Shown here piece after piece: positions 9,334-18,292 of a stretch of DNA of 41,899 nucleotides (the stretch's first letter is position 1; each line of letters begins with the position of its first letter). This DNA comes from CAYZJB01 sp964478735. GTDB taxonomy: Bacteria; CLD3; SB21. Made by a program: the position numbers and the translations under genes. The DNA lies in NCBI GenBank assembly GCA_964478735.1, contig CAYZJB010000033.1, forward strand, positions 1 through 41,899, written 5' to 3'. The notes below the pieces were generated by a model. That model saw only the letters and a program-made list of their open reading frames with translations, was not told the DNA's origin and did no database searches.

Positions 9334-10479
9334 ATGAACGTTGCCATCATCGGGGCCGGAATCGGAGGGTTGACATTGGCCGCGGCCCTTCGCCGTTGCG
9401 GCATAGCTGCCATCGTGTATGAACAGGCGCCGGAAATTCGGGAAGTCGGTGCGGGCCTTTGGATGCAGCCCAACGCCATGGCTGTTTTACGCCGCCTGGA
9501 CCTGGCAGAGGCAGTGACGGCGGCGGGGATTCCGTTAAAACGCATGATGGTGGGCGACGATGCCGGCAGGATATGGCATTGCTTCGATTTTGAACGGTTC
9601 CGGATCGCCGAACGGTTTGGATCAACCTCGGTTGCGATTCACCGCGGTGTTTTGCAGGGTATTCTCGCCGAAACCGCGGCGGACATTCGAACCGGCCATC
9701 GCTTGACCGGTATGACGCCATCGGAGTCGCGGATTGCTTTAGAATTTGATAACGGCCACGTGGAGGAAGCAGACGTTGTCGTCGGAGCCGACGGAATTCA
9801 TTCGACGGTGCGCCGATACGTGACCGGTCCCGTCGAACTGCGGTACAGCGGCCAGACGTGCTGGCGAGTTGTCATCCCATGGTTTCTCGAAGGCGACGAA
9901 CAGTTTGCCGGCGTCGAGTTGTGGGGGCGCCAACCGGGCGTGCGCATCGGATACGGGCATATCTCACCGGCCGACGTGTACGTGTACATCACGTGTCGAA
10001 CGGAAGCGGGAGGACGAGACAATCCGGAAACGCTGGTGGGGACGTTGCATGAATTGCTTGCCGATTTTTCACCGAAAGTTCACGTGATGCTCGATGCGAT
10101 CGATCCTGACGCCGTTTTCCGCAGCGATCTGTATGACTTTCCGCCGCTTCGGACATGGTGGCGCGGCCGGATGGCGCTGATCGGAGATGCCGCCCATGCC
10201 ACAACGCCAAACATGGGCCAGGGGGCGTGCCAGGCCGTCGAAAGCGCGTTCGCACTCGCGGAAGCGCTCGCCGACACGCCCGATCCATCGGTCGCATTTG
10301 CCCGTTATCAAAAGCGCCGTCAGGAAAAAGCCTGGGCGATTACACGACAGTCATTCCGCCTTGCTCAAATGGCCAATTCCGGAGGCCTGAAAGGCAGGCT
10401 CGTCCGGTCTGCGATGAAATATTCGCCACTCTGGATGCTTCGCAGACAGTTCGAAAAAGCGTACCGATTGGAAATTTGA
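9334..10479 (+). CDS. FAD-dependent aromatic-type monooxygenase (PHBH/UbiH-like fold)
   Basis: This 381-residue group A flavoprotein monooxygenase has the N-terminal dinucleotide motif IIGAGIGGLTLA. An acidic residue (YEQAPE) about 30 residues on binds the ribose. The middle DG motif is VGADGIHSTVR, and the FAD-ribityl GD motif is LIGDAAHATTPNMGQGAC. Members use NAD(P)H and oxygen to hydroxylate aromatic or polyprenyl substrates. The relatives that come to mind are salicylate-hydroxylase-like and kynurenine-monooxygenase-like enzymes, and the substrate is not determinable here. ATG 9334 is chosen because the GxGxxG motif starts immediately after it; the upstream in-frame region has no homologous look. 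The gene stands alone, with a structured 600-bp leader and a short AT-rich gap before the next operon. Confidence 0.88.
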   Translation: MNVAIIGAGIGGLTLAAALRRCGIAAIVYEQAPEIREVGAGLWMQPNAMAVLRRLDLAEAVTAAGIPLKRMMVGDDAGRIWHCFDFERFRIAERFGSTSVAIHRGVLQGILAETAADIRTGHRLTGMTPSESRIALEFDNGHVEEADVVVGADGIHSTVRRYVTGPVELRYSGQTCWRVVIPWFLEGDEQFAGVELWGRQPGVRIGYGHISPADVYVYITCRTEAGGRDNPETLVGTLHELLADFSPKVHVMLDAIDPDAVFRSDLYDFPPLRTWWRGRMALIGDAAHATTPNMGQGACQAVESAFALAEALADTPDPSVAFARYQKRRQEKAWAITRQSFRLAQMANSGGLKGRLVRSAMKYSPLWMLRRQFEKAYRLEI

Positions 10480-10545
10480 TCTGTCGGACATATGATTTGT
10501 TACACAGAAAAAGATTTTTCTGATTGGAGATTATAAAAATTTTTT

Positions 10546-10575
10546 CTCCGTGTTCTTTGCGTCCTCTGTGGTGAA
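10546..10575 (-). repeat. Short intergenic repeat of the 'CTCCGTG...CTCTGTGGTGAA' type
   Basis: This 30-bp stretch reads, on the minus strand, as TTCACCACAGAGG and continues with a purine-rich ACGCAAAGAACACGGAG pattern. From memory, closely similar segments recur between genes in many environmental bacteria and give rise to spurious peptides of the TTEDTEKT type. Only one copy is in this window, so its repeat nature cannot be shown here. Confidence 0.35.
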
Positions 10576-10593
10576 TATTTTATTGGAGTGACG

Positions 10594-11889
10594 ATGGATT
10601 CGAAACAGGTTCGTGCGTGGTGCATGTACGACTGGGCCAACTCGGCATACATTTTGACGGTGATTACGGCGGTCCTGCCCGTGTATTTTGCCGATGTTAT
10701 CGTGGATCCGGACGGATTGACGCTGGGAACGACGACGCTCAGCGCGACCACGCTCTGGGCGTACACGATCAGCGCGGCCGGCATGATCGTTTTGCTGATG
10801 TCGCCCGTACTCGGAGCCGTCGCGGATTTTACGGCGTCGAAAAAAAAATTTCTGATGACGTTTTGCTACCTCGGCTGTCTTTTTACCATTCTCCTGTTTT
10901 TTTGCGGCACCGGTGACGTGAAAATGACGATGGTGTTGACGTTGCTTTCGCAGGTCGGATTTGTCGGCGGCAACGTTTTTTACGACGCCTTTTTGCCTCA
11001 CTTGGGCACGCCGAACGAACTCGACCGGATTTCCGCTAAAGGTTTTGCCTTCGGCTATATCGGTGGCGACATCCAGTTTTTGTTGTCGCTGGGTTTGATC
11101 ATGACGCACGAAACGTGGGGATTCTCTTCCACCGTCGCCGTGCGGATCGCGCTGGTTTCGGCCGGACTCTGGTGGGCCGGTTTTTCCATCGTGACGTGGC
11201 TCGGCCTCAAAGAAAGCGGGACACGGATGAATTTACCCGACGACCTCGCTGGCCGACCGCCCGGGATGGCCTATATTATAATAGGGATTCGACGGACTTG
11301 GGCGACGACGCGTAAAGTCCGACAGTACCGTCACCTCCTGGTGTTCTTGCTCGGGTTCATGATGTACAATGAAGGCATTCAAACCGTCATCGCGATGGCG
11401 ACGATTTTCGGCAGAGAAGAACTGAAACTCGAAACACCGGTGTTGATGATCACTCTGGTCGTCATCCAAATCGTTGCCATGGCCGGATCGATTGTCGCCG
11501 GACGGATCGCCGAGAAATTCGGGACCAAACGAACCCTGATCATTATCATTTTTATTTGGCTCGGACTGGTGGTATATGCCTACATGATGAATTCGGCGGA
11601 GGAGTACATGGCGTTGGGTGGCGTCGTGGGTCTTGTTCTCGGCGGGTCCCAGGCGTTGAGCCGTTCCTATTACGGCGCCATGATTCCCAGGGATTCGTCG
11701 GCCGAATTTTTCGGATTTTACTCCGTGTTTACGAAGCTCTCGGCGATCTGGGGACCGTTCGTTTTCGGACTGATCAATCAGATGACGGGATCGTCCCGCC
11801 TGTCGATTCTCTCGGTCGCGGCGTTTTTTCTGATCGGGATCGTTTTCCTCTTCTTCACGCGTGATCCACGGACCGCAGAAGCCGTATGA
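10594..11889 (+). CDS. UMF1-family (Atg22-like) MFS transporter
   Basis: This 431-residue protein is strongly hydrophobic, with about 12 membrane segments. It opens with VRAWCMYDWANSAY, the signature of the UMF1/Atg22 branch of the major facilitator superfamily. Yeast Atg22 exports amino acids from the vacuole, but bacterial members have no established substrate. The motif GGSQALSRSYYGAMIP near residue 355 is also typical of the branch. ATG 10594 is preferred to GTG 10588 because TTGGAG lies just before it at Shine-Dalgarno distance. The stop overlaps the start of the next transporter gene by 4 bases (ATGA), so translation is coupled. This is the first gene of a three-gene operon ending with pyruvate phosphate dikinase. 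Confidence 0.9.
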   Translation: MDSKQVRAWCMYDWANSAYILTVITAVLPVYFADVIVDPDGLTLGTTTLSATTLWAYTISAAGMIVLLMSPVLGAVADFTASKKKFLMTFCYLGCLFTILLFFCGTGDVKMTMVLTLLSQVGFVGGNVFYDAFLPHLGTPNELDRISAKGFAFGYIGGDIQFLLSLGLIMTHETWGFSSTVAVRIALVSAGLWWAGFSIVTWLGLKESGTRMNLPDDLAGRPPGMAYIIIGIRRTWATTRKVRQYRHLLVFLLGFMMYNEGIQTVIAMATIFGREELKLETPVLMITLVVIQIVAMAGSIVAGRIAEKFGTKRTLIIIIFIWLGLVVYAYMMNSAEEYMALGGVVGLVLGGSQALSRSYYGAMIPRDSSAEFFGFYSVFTKLSAIWGPFVFGLINQMTGSSRLSILSVAAFFLIGIVFLFFTRDPRTAEAV

Positions 11890-13100
11890 AACGATGGATG
11901 ACGCCGACGGCCATTATCTTCCTGACCGTTTTCATCGATCTGATGGGATTCGGCATCGTGATTCCGTTGCTTCCTTTTTACGCTCAGACGCTGGGCGCCG
12001 GCGGAGTCGAAGTGGGTCTGCTGCTGAGCATCTTTTCTCTCATGACGTTTATTTTTATGCCCGTGTGGGGACATTTGTCCGACCGGTTTGGGCGGCGACC
12101 GATGCTGCTCGTCACGATCGCGATTTCAACGATCGGCTACGTTCTGTTTTCGATTGCAGGATCATTCATCGTACTGCTGATGGCGCGGACACTGGCGGGG
12201 ATCGGTAATGCCAATCTTTCGGTCGCCCAGGCGTACATCGCGGATATCACTCCTTCGGAACAGCGCTCCAAGGGCATGGGCATGATCGGGGCGGCGTTCG
12301 GAATCGGATTCGTTTTCGGTCCTTTGATCGGCGGGATTTTTTCAGCGGAGGAATTCGGTCCCTGGAAGTACACGCTGCCCGGCTGGGTCGCAGCGGCCCT
12401 GTCGCTGTTGAATTTTATTTCCGTCATGGCACTGGTGAAGGAAACCCGGCACGCCTTGGACACGAAAGGATTTCGCCTATTCGACGTCCAGGGATTTACA
12501 AAAGCGTTTCGCCGGGGGGCGCTTCGGCGATCGACGACGCTGCTGTTCATCGTCACCGTCGGGTTCTCCAATATTTTTGCGTTCTTTCCGCTTTTTATCA
12601 TGGAAAAGCCTTTTGAGCTGCAAAGCTCGCATACCGGATGGTTTTTTACGGAAATCGGTCTCGTGGCCGCGCTTGTGCAGGGCGTCTTTATCGGACGGCT
12701 GACGGGCGCGAGGGGGGAAACGTGGCTCGTCCGGTTCGGCGTTATACTGATGGCGACGGCGTTTATTTTGTTTCTTATCTCGCCGGAGTTAGGCCCTCTG
12801 GGTCTGGCGGCATTGATTGTTGCGACCGCAATTCTTGCGCTCGGTAGCAGTTGTTTTACGCCGTCGATCATGGCGGTGGTCTCCCAGATGGTTTCTCCGG
12901 ATGAACAGGGCGCGATTCTCGGCGTCGTGCAAAGCGTGGCGAGCATGGGTCGCACGATCGGACCGACGCTGGGGGGAGTGGTGTACGACACGTGGGGGCA
13001 CGCGTCGCCGTACTACGTATCGGCAATTTTGCTTTTGATTTCAATTATCATGGCGTGGGATCGCACGCCGAAAAATATGCTTAGAAAGGAGGCGGTATGA
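11886..13100 (+). CDS. MFS drug/tetracycline-efflux-like transporter (TetA/DHA1 type)
   Basis: This 404-residue protein has 12 predicted membrane segments. Segment 1 reads TVFIDLMGFGIVIPLLPFYA, the classic start of TetA-like DHA1 antiporters. The loop 2-3 signature is GHLSDRFGRRPMLL (motif A), and motif C-like GAAFGIGFVFGPLIGG follows in segment 5. Family members are proton-coupled exporters of drugs or metabolites. Substrate specificity cannot be assigned, and TetA-like sequence in an environmental chromosome does not by itself imply tetracycline resistance. The start overlaps the previous stop (ATGA) and the stop overlaps the ppdK start in the same way, so the three genes are translationally coupled. 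Why two transporters precede PPDK is not clear. Confidence 0.9.
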   Translation: MKRWMTPTAIIFLTVFIDLMGFGIVIPLLPFYAQTLGAGGVEVGLLLSIFSLMTFIFMPVWGHLSDRFGRRPMLLVTIAISTIGYVLFSIAGSFIVLLMARTLAGIGNANLSVAQAYIADITPSEQRSKGMGMIGAAFGIGFVFGPLIGGIFSAEEFGPWKYTLPGWVAAALSLLNFISVMALVKETRHALDTKGFRLFDVQGFTKAFRRGALRRSTTLLFIVTVGFSNIFAFFPLFIMEKPFELQSSHTGWFFTEIGLVAALVQGVFIGRLTGARGETWLVRFGVILMATAFILFLISPELGPLGLAALIVATAILALGSSCFTPSIMAVVSQMVSPDEQGAILGVVQSVASMGRTIGPTLGGVVYDTWGHASPYYVSAILLLISIIMAWDRTPKNMLRKEAV

Positions 13101-15820
13101 CGTCTCAATCCAAAATGGTGTATCCCTTCGGTGACGGCCGCGCCCAGGGTCGCGCGACCATGTCCGATATCCTCGGCGGCAAAGGGGCCAACCTTGCCGA
13201 AATGGCCAAACTTGGTCTGCCCGTTCCCGCGGGCTTCACGATCGCGACGCACGTTTGTACGTACTATTCGAAGCACAAAAAAAAGCTGCCGCCCGCGTTG
13301 AAGAAAGAGGTGGAAAAGGCCCTGGGTTTCGTGGAGAAATCCATGGGACGGAAATTTGCAGATGCGTCCAATCCGTTGCTTCTGTCCGTCCGCTCAGGCG
13401 CCCGCCGGTCGATGCCGGGCATGATGGAAACCGTACTCAACGTCGGACTGAACGAGACGATTGCCGCCGCGATGATCCGGAAAACCGGCAATCCGCGTTT
13501 TGTTTACGACGCGTACCGCCGCCTGATCCAGATGTACTCGGATGTCGTGATGGAAAAAGCGGTCGGAGCCGAACCCGCCGACGGCAAAGGCATTCGCGTC
13601 CTACTCGAAGAAAAACTGCACGCGCGCAAAACGCGCCGCGGCGTTTCGCTGGACACGGAACTCTCCGGTGACGATCTGCACGATCTGATCGGAGAATACA
13701 AACAATTGGTCCTGGAAAAACTGGGCCGGGCGTTTCCCGACGATCCGTACGAACAATTATGGGGCGCCATCGGTGCGGTGTTCGCGAGCTGGAACGGCAA
13801 GCGGGCCGTTTCGTACCGCCGCATCGAAAACATTCCCGACGCCTGGGGAACTGCCGTCAACGTACAGGCCATGGTGTTCGGCAACGTCAACGACCAGTCC
13901 GCAACCGGTGTGGCCTTCACTCGAAATCCCGCGACCGGTGAAAATTATTTTTACGGAGAATGGCTGGCCAACGCGCAGGGCGAAGACGTCGTTGCGGGAA
14001 TTCGTACGCCCAATCCGATGAATGAAGTCGGCAAGACGAGTCATACGCAACATCAGTTGTCCCTCGAAAAGGCCATGCCGTCGGTGTATGCGAAACTCGC
14101 CAGGATGGCGCGAACGCTCGAAAAACATTACCGCGACATGTTGGACCTCGAATTTACCATTGAGGACGGGCGTCTCTGGATTTTGCAGTGCCGCGTCGGG
14201 AAACGCAACGGCCGGGCGGCCGTGAAAATGGCGGTCGACATGGTTCGTGAAAAACTGATCACGCCGGAAACGGCCGTGCTGCGCGTGTCGCCGGACCAGC
14301 TGGAGGAATTGCTCCATCCCATCATCGATCCGAAAGTGGAATCGGCAACGAAAGCCATCGCCAAAGGGCTTCCCGCCGGACCGGGCGGCGCAACGGGCCA
14401 GGTCGTTTTCAGCGCCAAAGACGCGGTCACGTGGGCGAATTCGGGTAAAACCGTCATTCTCGTGCGTGAAGAAACCAACCCGGAAGACGTCGAAGGCATG
14501 CGCGCGGCGCAGGGCATTCTCACCGTTCGCGGCGGTCTGACGAGCCACGCCGCCCTGGTCGCACGGGGATGGGGCAAATGCTGCGTCGTCGGCGCCGGAG
14601 AAATCAAGGTCATGGACGGCTGGTTGAAGGCCGACGGCGTGACGATCAAAGAAGGCGACTGGCTGACGCTCAACGGCACCACGGGCGCCGTCTACCCCGG
14701 CGAAATGCCGCTCGTCAAGTCGACCGAAGGCAATGCCGATTTCAACGCGTTCATGAAACTCACCGACCGTCTGCGCCGGCTCAAGATCCGGACCAACGCC
14801 GATACGCCGGAAGACGCCGCCCAGGCGCGCGCATTTGGCGCGGAGGGCATCGGCCTCTTTCGCACCGAACACATGTTCTACGGCAAGGGATCGGAAAAAC
14901 CGCTGTTTCTGCTTCGGCGCATGATCGCTGCATCGACGGAAAGTGAACGACGGAAGGCACTGGACGAATTATTTCACTTCGTCAAAGCGGACATCAAGGC
15001 GACGCTCGAAACGATGGACGGATTTCCAGTCACCATCCGTACGCTCGATCCGCCGCTGCATGAATTTGTTCCGCGGCACCGTGAGGAACGGGCGAAGCTG
15101 GCCGAACATCTCGGCCAGACGATCGACGAACTCGACCGGCGTGCAGACGAACTGTCGGAAGCCAATCCGATGATGGGGCACCGCGGCGTGCGGCTGGGCG
15201 TCACGTATCCGGAAATCACGGAGATGCAGATTCGCGCCATCTTCGAAGCCACCGCGGAGTTGATCCGGGCCGGGAAACATCCCTATCCGGAAATCATGAT
15301 TCCCGTCGTCGCGATGAAAAGCGAACTGGCCCACCAGAAAAAAATCGTGCAGGCGATTTACGACGAGGTATGCCGGAAATTTGAATTGAAAAAAATCCCG
15401 TATCTGTACGGGACGATGATCGAAACGCCCCGGGCGTGCCTGGTGGCGGATGAATTGGCCGACGAAGCGGAGTTCTTTTCCTTCGGCACCAACGATCTGA
15501 CGCAGCTGGCATTTGCCTTTTCACGCGACGATGTCGGGAAGTTCGTTCCGTATTATTTGAAAGACGCGTTGCTCGACCAGGATCCGTTCAAGTCGATCGA
15601 CCAGAGCGGCGTCGGTCGGCTGGTCCGATACACGGTGGAGCGCGGGCGCCGGACAAGGTCAAAACTGAAAATCGGGATTTGCGGCGAACACGGCGGCGAT
15701 CCGCCATCGGTGGACTTTTTCGATGAGATCGGCCTGGACTACGTCAGTTGTTCACCGTTCCGTGTGCCGGTGGCGAGGCTCGCGGCGGCACAGGCCGTTG
15801 CACGACGGAAGAAGCGGTAA
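13097..15820 (+). CDS. ppdK: Pyruvate, phosphate dikinase
   Basis: The enzyme interconverts pyruvate + ATP + Pi and PEP + AMP + PPi in the cytoplasm, serving glycolysis or gluconeogenesis. The 907-residue length fits the family (about 870-910). The N-terminal nucleotide-binding domain begins ILGGKGANLAEMAKLGLPVP. The swivelling phosphohistidine domain has GGLTSHAALVARGWGK, with the catalytic His at residue 484. The C-terminal PEP/pyruvate TIM barrel shows GTMIETPRACL, SFGTNDLTQ and CGEHGGDPPSV. The start overlaps the upstream MFS gene, and an AGGAGG-like AAAGGAGGCGG immediately precedes it. No adjacent PPDK regulatory protein is seen. An archaeal-type class I aldolase occurs at 37.4 kb on the same scaffold, which would fit flux in the gluconeogenic direction, but that is inference. 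Confidence 0.97.
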   Translation: MTSQSKMVYPFGDGRAQGRATMSDILGGKGANLAEMAKLGLPVPAGFTIATHVCTYYSKHKKKLPPALKKEVEKALGFVEKSMGRKFADASNPLLLSVRSGARRSMPGMMETVLNVGLNETIAAAMIRKTGNPRFVYDAYRRLIQMYSDVVMEKAVGAEPADGKGIRVLLEEKLHARKTRRGVSLDTELSGDDLHDLIGEYKQLVLEKLGRAFPDDPYEQLWGAIGAVFASWNGKRAVSYRRIENIPDAWGTAVNVQAMVFGNVNDQSATGVAFTRNPATGENYFYGEWLANAQGEDVVAGIRTPNPMNEVGKTSHTQHQLSLEKAMPSVYAKLARMARTLEKHYRDMLDLEFTIEDGRLWILQCRVGKRNGRAAVKMAVDMVREKLITPETAVLRVSPDQLEELLHPIIDPKVESATKAIAKGLPAGPGGATGQVVFSAKDAVTWANSGKTVILVREETNPEDVEGMRAAQGILTVRGGLTSHAALVARGWGKCCVVGAGEIKVMDGWLKADGVTIKEGDWLTLNGTTGAVYPGEMPLVKSTEGNADFNAFMKLTDRLRRLKIRTNADTPEDAAQARAFGAEGIGLFRTEHMFYGKGSEKPLFLLRRMIAASTESERRKALDELFHFVKADIKATLETMDGFPVTIRTLDPPLHEFVPRHREERAKLAEHLGQTIDELDRRADELSEANPMMGHRGVRLGVTYPEITEMQIRAIFEATAELIRAGKHPYPEIMIPVVAMKSELAHQKKIVQAIYDEVCRKFELKKIPYLYGTMIETPRACLVADELADEAEFFSFGTNDLTQLAFAFSRDDVGKFVPYYLKDALLDQDPFKSIDQSGVGRLVRYTVERGRRTRSKLKIGICGEHGGDPPSVDFFDEIGLDYVSCSPFRVPVARLAAAQAVARRKKR

Positions 15821-15837
15821 AGCGCGCGATTCGCGAC

Positions 15838-15863
15838 GCCGTCTGTTTCAAGAAAACGGCGGC
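15838..15863. terminator. Possible hairpin between convergent genes
   Basis: GCCG...GTTT pairs with AAAAC...GGCGGC around CAAG, an imperfect stem with one bulge. It lies in the 61-bp gap between ppdK (+) and the DUF2914 protein gene (-). The trailing T-run is only three bases, so termination activity is doubtful. Confidence 0.3.
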
Positions 15864-15881
15864 TTTACGCGCAGTCGTCAA

Positions 15882-16964
15882 CTAACGGTTGATCGTAATG
15901 AACGTCCGATCGCCGGATCTGGCTGGCCGCATGTCAAATCGCACGCTGCCGATCAAAAGGTCGTCTTCCGTCACGATGTCGATTTGCCACAGACCTTTTT
16001 CCAAGGCCGACTTGGCCGTAAATCCACGATACCCGCCGTCCCGTCCGCCGGTCAACGGATAACGCAGCCGATCGACGAGTCGCCACTCGCCGTTTCGTTC
16101 ATCGTAGTGCGACCATTCGTGAAAAATGGTCTTGTTCATCTGTGTCGGTGCAAAAACGGCGGTAAAACAAAAAACCGTGTCGCCGGGAAGGTAGTGATAG
16201 GGAACCGGCCCCAGCCATGGCGCTCGGGCGGACTCGGCGTATAGTCGATACGACCCGTCGTCTTTTTCCACACGATGGTAAATGCCGGCATGTTTGAGGG
16301 CCAGCGGAACTGGCGGGATCCAGTTCATGAAATACGCCAGCGTCATGGCGGTGTGCAGGACGATCAGGACGGCGGCCGTTTTCCAGAACGGCGCGGGTTG
16401 AATGCCGACCGATGCCGTCAGAATCAAAACGATCGTCAAGATAAAACTGATCGCTCCGCTCAGGACGAATTGTTTCGGATTCATTTCATGCGTTACGATC
16501 GGCAGGAAAAAAATCATAAAAGAAAAAAGCCCGAGATAAAAAAGAGTCCACTGGAGATACCAATCGGGAATCCTTCGCTTGAGCGCTTCGCCGAGTAGAA
16601 CGATGAGGAAAAGCGCGGTGATGAAAGCCGCCGATTTGATTCCGGCCGAACTTTGAAAAAAATAGGTGACGTGGCGTGTGAACAGTCCGCCGATGAAGAA
16701 AAAACCGAAACCGCGATACCAGTTAAGATACGTGCGGTGAGCGGAGTTCTGAAGACGGCCGCTACGGAACTGATGGTAGACGACCAGACAAACCGCGGCC
16801 AGGGCCAGATGCGTCAGCAAAATGATTTGTTCTTCCCACAGATCGATGCGGCGATTTCCGTAACCGATCGAAAAACCGATGAGAAAATAGGCCGGGGTCA
16901 GGACCATACGGTAACGGTCGTACCATTCCCAGCTTTTACGCGCCGTTTTTTTGACCAGTTGCAT
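15882..16964 (-). CDS. Polytopic membrane protein with C-terminal DUF2914-like domain
   Basis: This 360-residue protein has about seven hydrophobic segments between residues 20 and 215, followed by a soluble domain of about 130 residues. The soluble part has TIFHEWSHYDE, a basic-aromatic middle, and GLWQIDIVTEDDLLIGSVRFDM. This matches the pattern of DUF2914 (xxHxWxxxG ... GxWxVxVxxxDGxxL), an extracytoplasmic beta domain of unknown role. The overall arrangement also resembles DUF5924-type proteins. The function is unknown. The start lies 32 bases downstream of a truncated propeller gene on the same strand, so the promoter may have been disturbed or may lie within that remnant. It converges with ppdK. 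Confidence 0.72.
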   Translation of the reverse strand: MQLVKKTARKSWEWYDRYRMVLTPAYFLIGFSIGYGNRRIDLWEEQIILLTHLALAAVCLVVYHQFRSGRLQNSAHRTYLNWYRGFGFFFIGGLFTRHVTYFFQSSAGIKSAAFITALFLIVLLGEALKRRIPDWYLQWTLFYLGLFSFMIFFLPIVTHEMNPKQFVLSGAISFILTIVLILTASVGIQPAPFWKTAAVLIVLHTAMTLAYFMNWIPPVPLALKHAGIYHRVEKDDGSYRLYAESARAPWLGPVPYHYLPGDTVFCFTAVFAPTQMNKTIFHEWSHYDERNGEWRLVDRLRYPLTGGRDGGYRGFTAKSALEKGLWQIDIVTEDDLLIGSVRFDMRPARSGDRTFITINR

Positions 16965-16996
16965 GACGGCGTGAACATACGACGATCATGGGATCG

Positions 16997-17317
16997 TTAC
17001 AATGGGCGAGAGGGTAGGGTACCCTTGGGGTACGTTGCGACCCAGATGCGTCCGGAACTGTCGACGGCCCGTGAGCGAATGACCGTGTGATTGGGAGTCG
17101 CGATCAACCGCCATTGTACGCCGTCGTATTCGAGAATGCCGGCGTTGTTTCCAAGATACATGAGACCGCGGCGGTCCTGAACGACGGACCAGTTTTGAGT
17201 ACCGGCGTTGTAGTCGCGGATGGTGTAGTTGTGAAGGTAGGGCGGTCCGGACTCCCGCTCCGTCTGTGCAAGGAGCATCGACGAAACCAAGACAAGCGAA
17301 ACGAAGACAGCGCGCAT
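16997..17317 (-). pseudogene. N-terminal remnant of a two-component-regulator-propeller (Reg_prop) sensor
   Basis: The 106-residue frame begins with a good signal peptide (MRAVFVSLVLVSSMLLAQ). It then shows two propeller-like repeats: NWSVVQDRRGLMYLGNNAGI and SRAVDSSGRIWVATY. Such repeats form the periplasmic sensor of large hybrid kinases or LuxR/AraC regulators, normally 700-1400 residues. Here the frame stops after GTLPSRPL and nothing matching the rest follows before the next gene. The break coincides with the perfect hairpin GTACCC-TTG-GGGTAC at 17019-17033. It is best read as the remains of a deleted gene, although a short secreted protein cannot be excluded. Confidence 0.65.
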
Positions 17318-17839
17318 GGCGATTCACAAGGTGTGGAACCGGGTCCCTTTAATGTAAATTTTACCTGCCGCGAAGGAAAGGGATTTGAGACTGCGTCAAA
17401 AGGCGTGAAAGTGATTCCGAGGAGCGCCAGCTACGATGGAATCTTCTGATCCGTCGGACCATACGATGATGGTCAGGGATAAAGTTCTTTCTTTTGCCGC
17501 ACCCTCCTTTCGTCGGGGCAGGCGCCAGAAAGAACCAAATCAGCAGATCCGCCACAGGCGAAGAAAAGGCGCTGATTATTTCGTACCCGTCGCGAATCAT
17601 CGTATATGTGTGACGTACATTGTTTCTAATTTTTCTGGCTTTATTCTCCGGATCAGGCCTGCCGGTGAGGCTAACGGATTATGCAGTCCGTGCAGGCCAC
17701 GCGATAACATGCTGACTTCGCAGTGAATTATACAACAAACAACCAGTACACTTTTTTCGGGGTCGCCTGGGAACAAAATTTTTTCTTGCGAACGACGATA
17801 TCCCCCTGTTACCTTATCTTCAGTCCAAGAGAGGGACGT
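17318..17839. other. Intergenic region with two inverted-repeat structures
   Basis: No gene is supported. One inverted repeat is GTTCTTTC/GAAAGAAC (17484-17491 and 17528-17535), with GC-rich inner sequence. A second spans 17656-17698: GGCCTGC pairs with GCAGGCC and, inside it, ACGGA with TCCGT, leaving an 11-base bulge that contains GGCTAAC-like sequence. The second structure lies 140 bases upstream of a recombinase fragment and could be part of a recombination site. Confidence 0.4.
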
Positions 17840-18040
17840 ATGCCCAGGGTCATTGAAGTCGTGCCATTGGTTCATCGCGGCGCGCGCCGGCTGGCGTTGC
17901 GATTTCCGTTTGATCCCGAACGGATCGCCGTCGTGAGGACGCTTCCGGAGAGCCGGTGGAGCCGGACGCACCGTTGCTGGCACATTGCGGCGACGGAAGA
18001 AGCGTATCGTACGCTTTGCGACAGATTTCGCGGCCCGTGA
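17840..18040 (+). pseudogene. N-terminal fragment of a tyrosine recombinase / integrase
   Basis: This 66-residue frame has a GAGGGA ribosome-binding site just upstream of ATG 17840. The segment LALRFPFDPERIAVVRTLPE, followed by SRWSRTHRCWHIA, closely resembles the extra N-terminal module found in many Bacteroidota/FCB tyrosine recombinases. Some of these are annotated as integron-type integrases. The core-binding and catalytic domains (R...HxxR...Y) are missing: the frame stops at 18038 and no continuation is visible in other frames. It is therefore a broken recombinase beside the attC-rich island. The family call rests on motif memory and needs a search. Confidence 0.55.
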
Positions 18041-18292
18041 ACTGGAAAACTCGTTGCGAGTCGACCACGACCTGGCTTAAATTGGACAGCGCTATCGAAT
18101 AGCTGAGGAGTTCCTTAATCGTATGTCCGAGGTCAATTGGGTGGCTATTGCGAACGCGTTTTGGCTCGACAAATCGGTTGTGCGTTTGAAATGGTTGGAC
18201 TGTCGTTCAAGTGGTCTTTTCGAGGCGCGATCTGTGCGTTGGCAACGAAATCCGGCGAACGACTTGCGGACTACGGCGCATAACACCTTAAA

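Noticed and set aside
10531..11109. Minus-strand frame ending in TTEDAKNTEKKFL
   Set aside because: Opposite a clear MFS transporter, and its tail is the spurious translation of a common intergenic repeat.
11886..13100. Calling the second MFS protein a tetracycline-resistance gene
   Set aside because: Only the broad DHA1/TetA fold is supported; substrate cannot be inferred from these motifs.
13757..14872. 371-codon minus-strand frame inside ppdK
   Set aside because: The plus frame is unmistakable PPDK across this stretch; the antisense frame has no recognisable domain.
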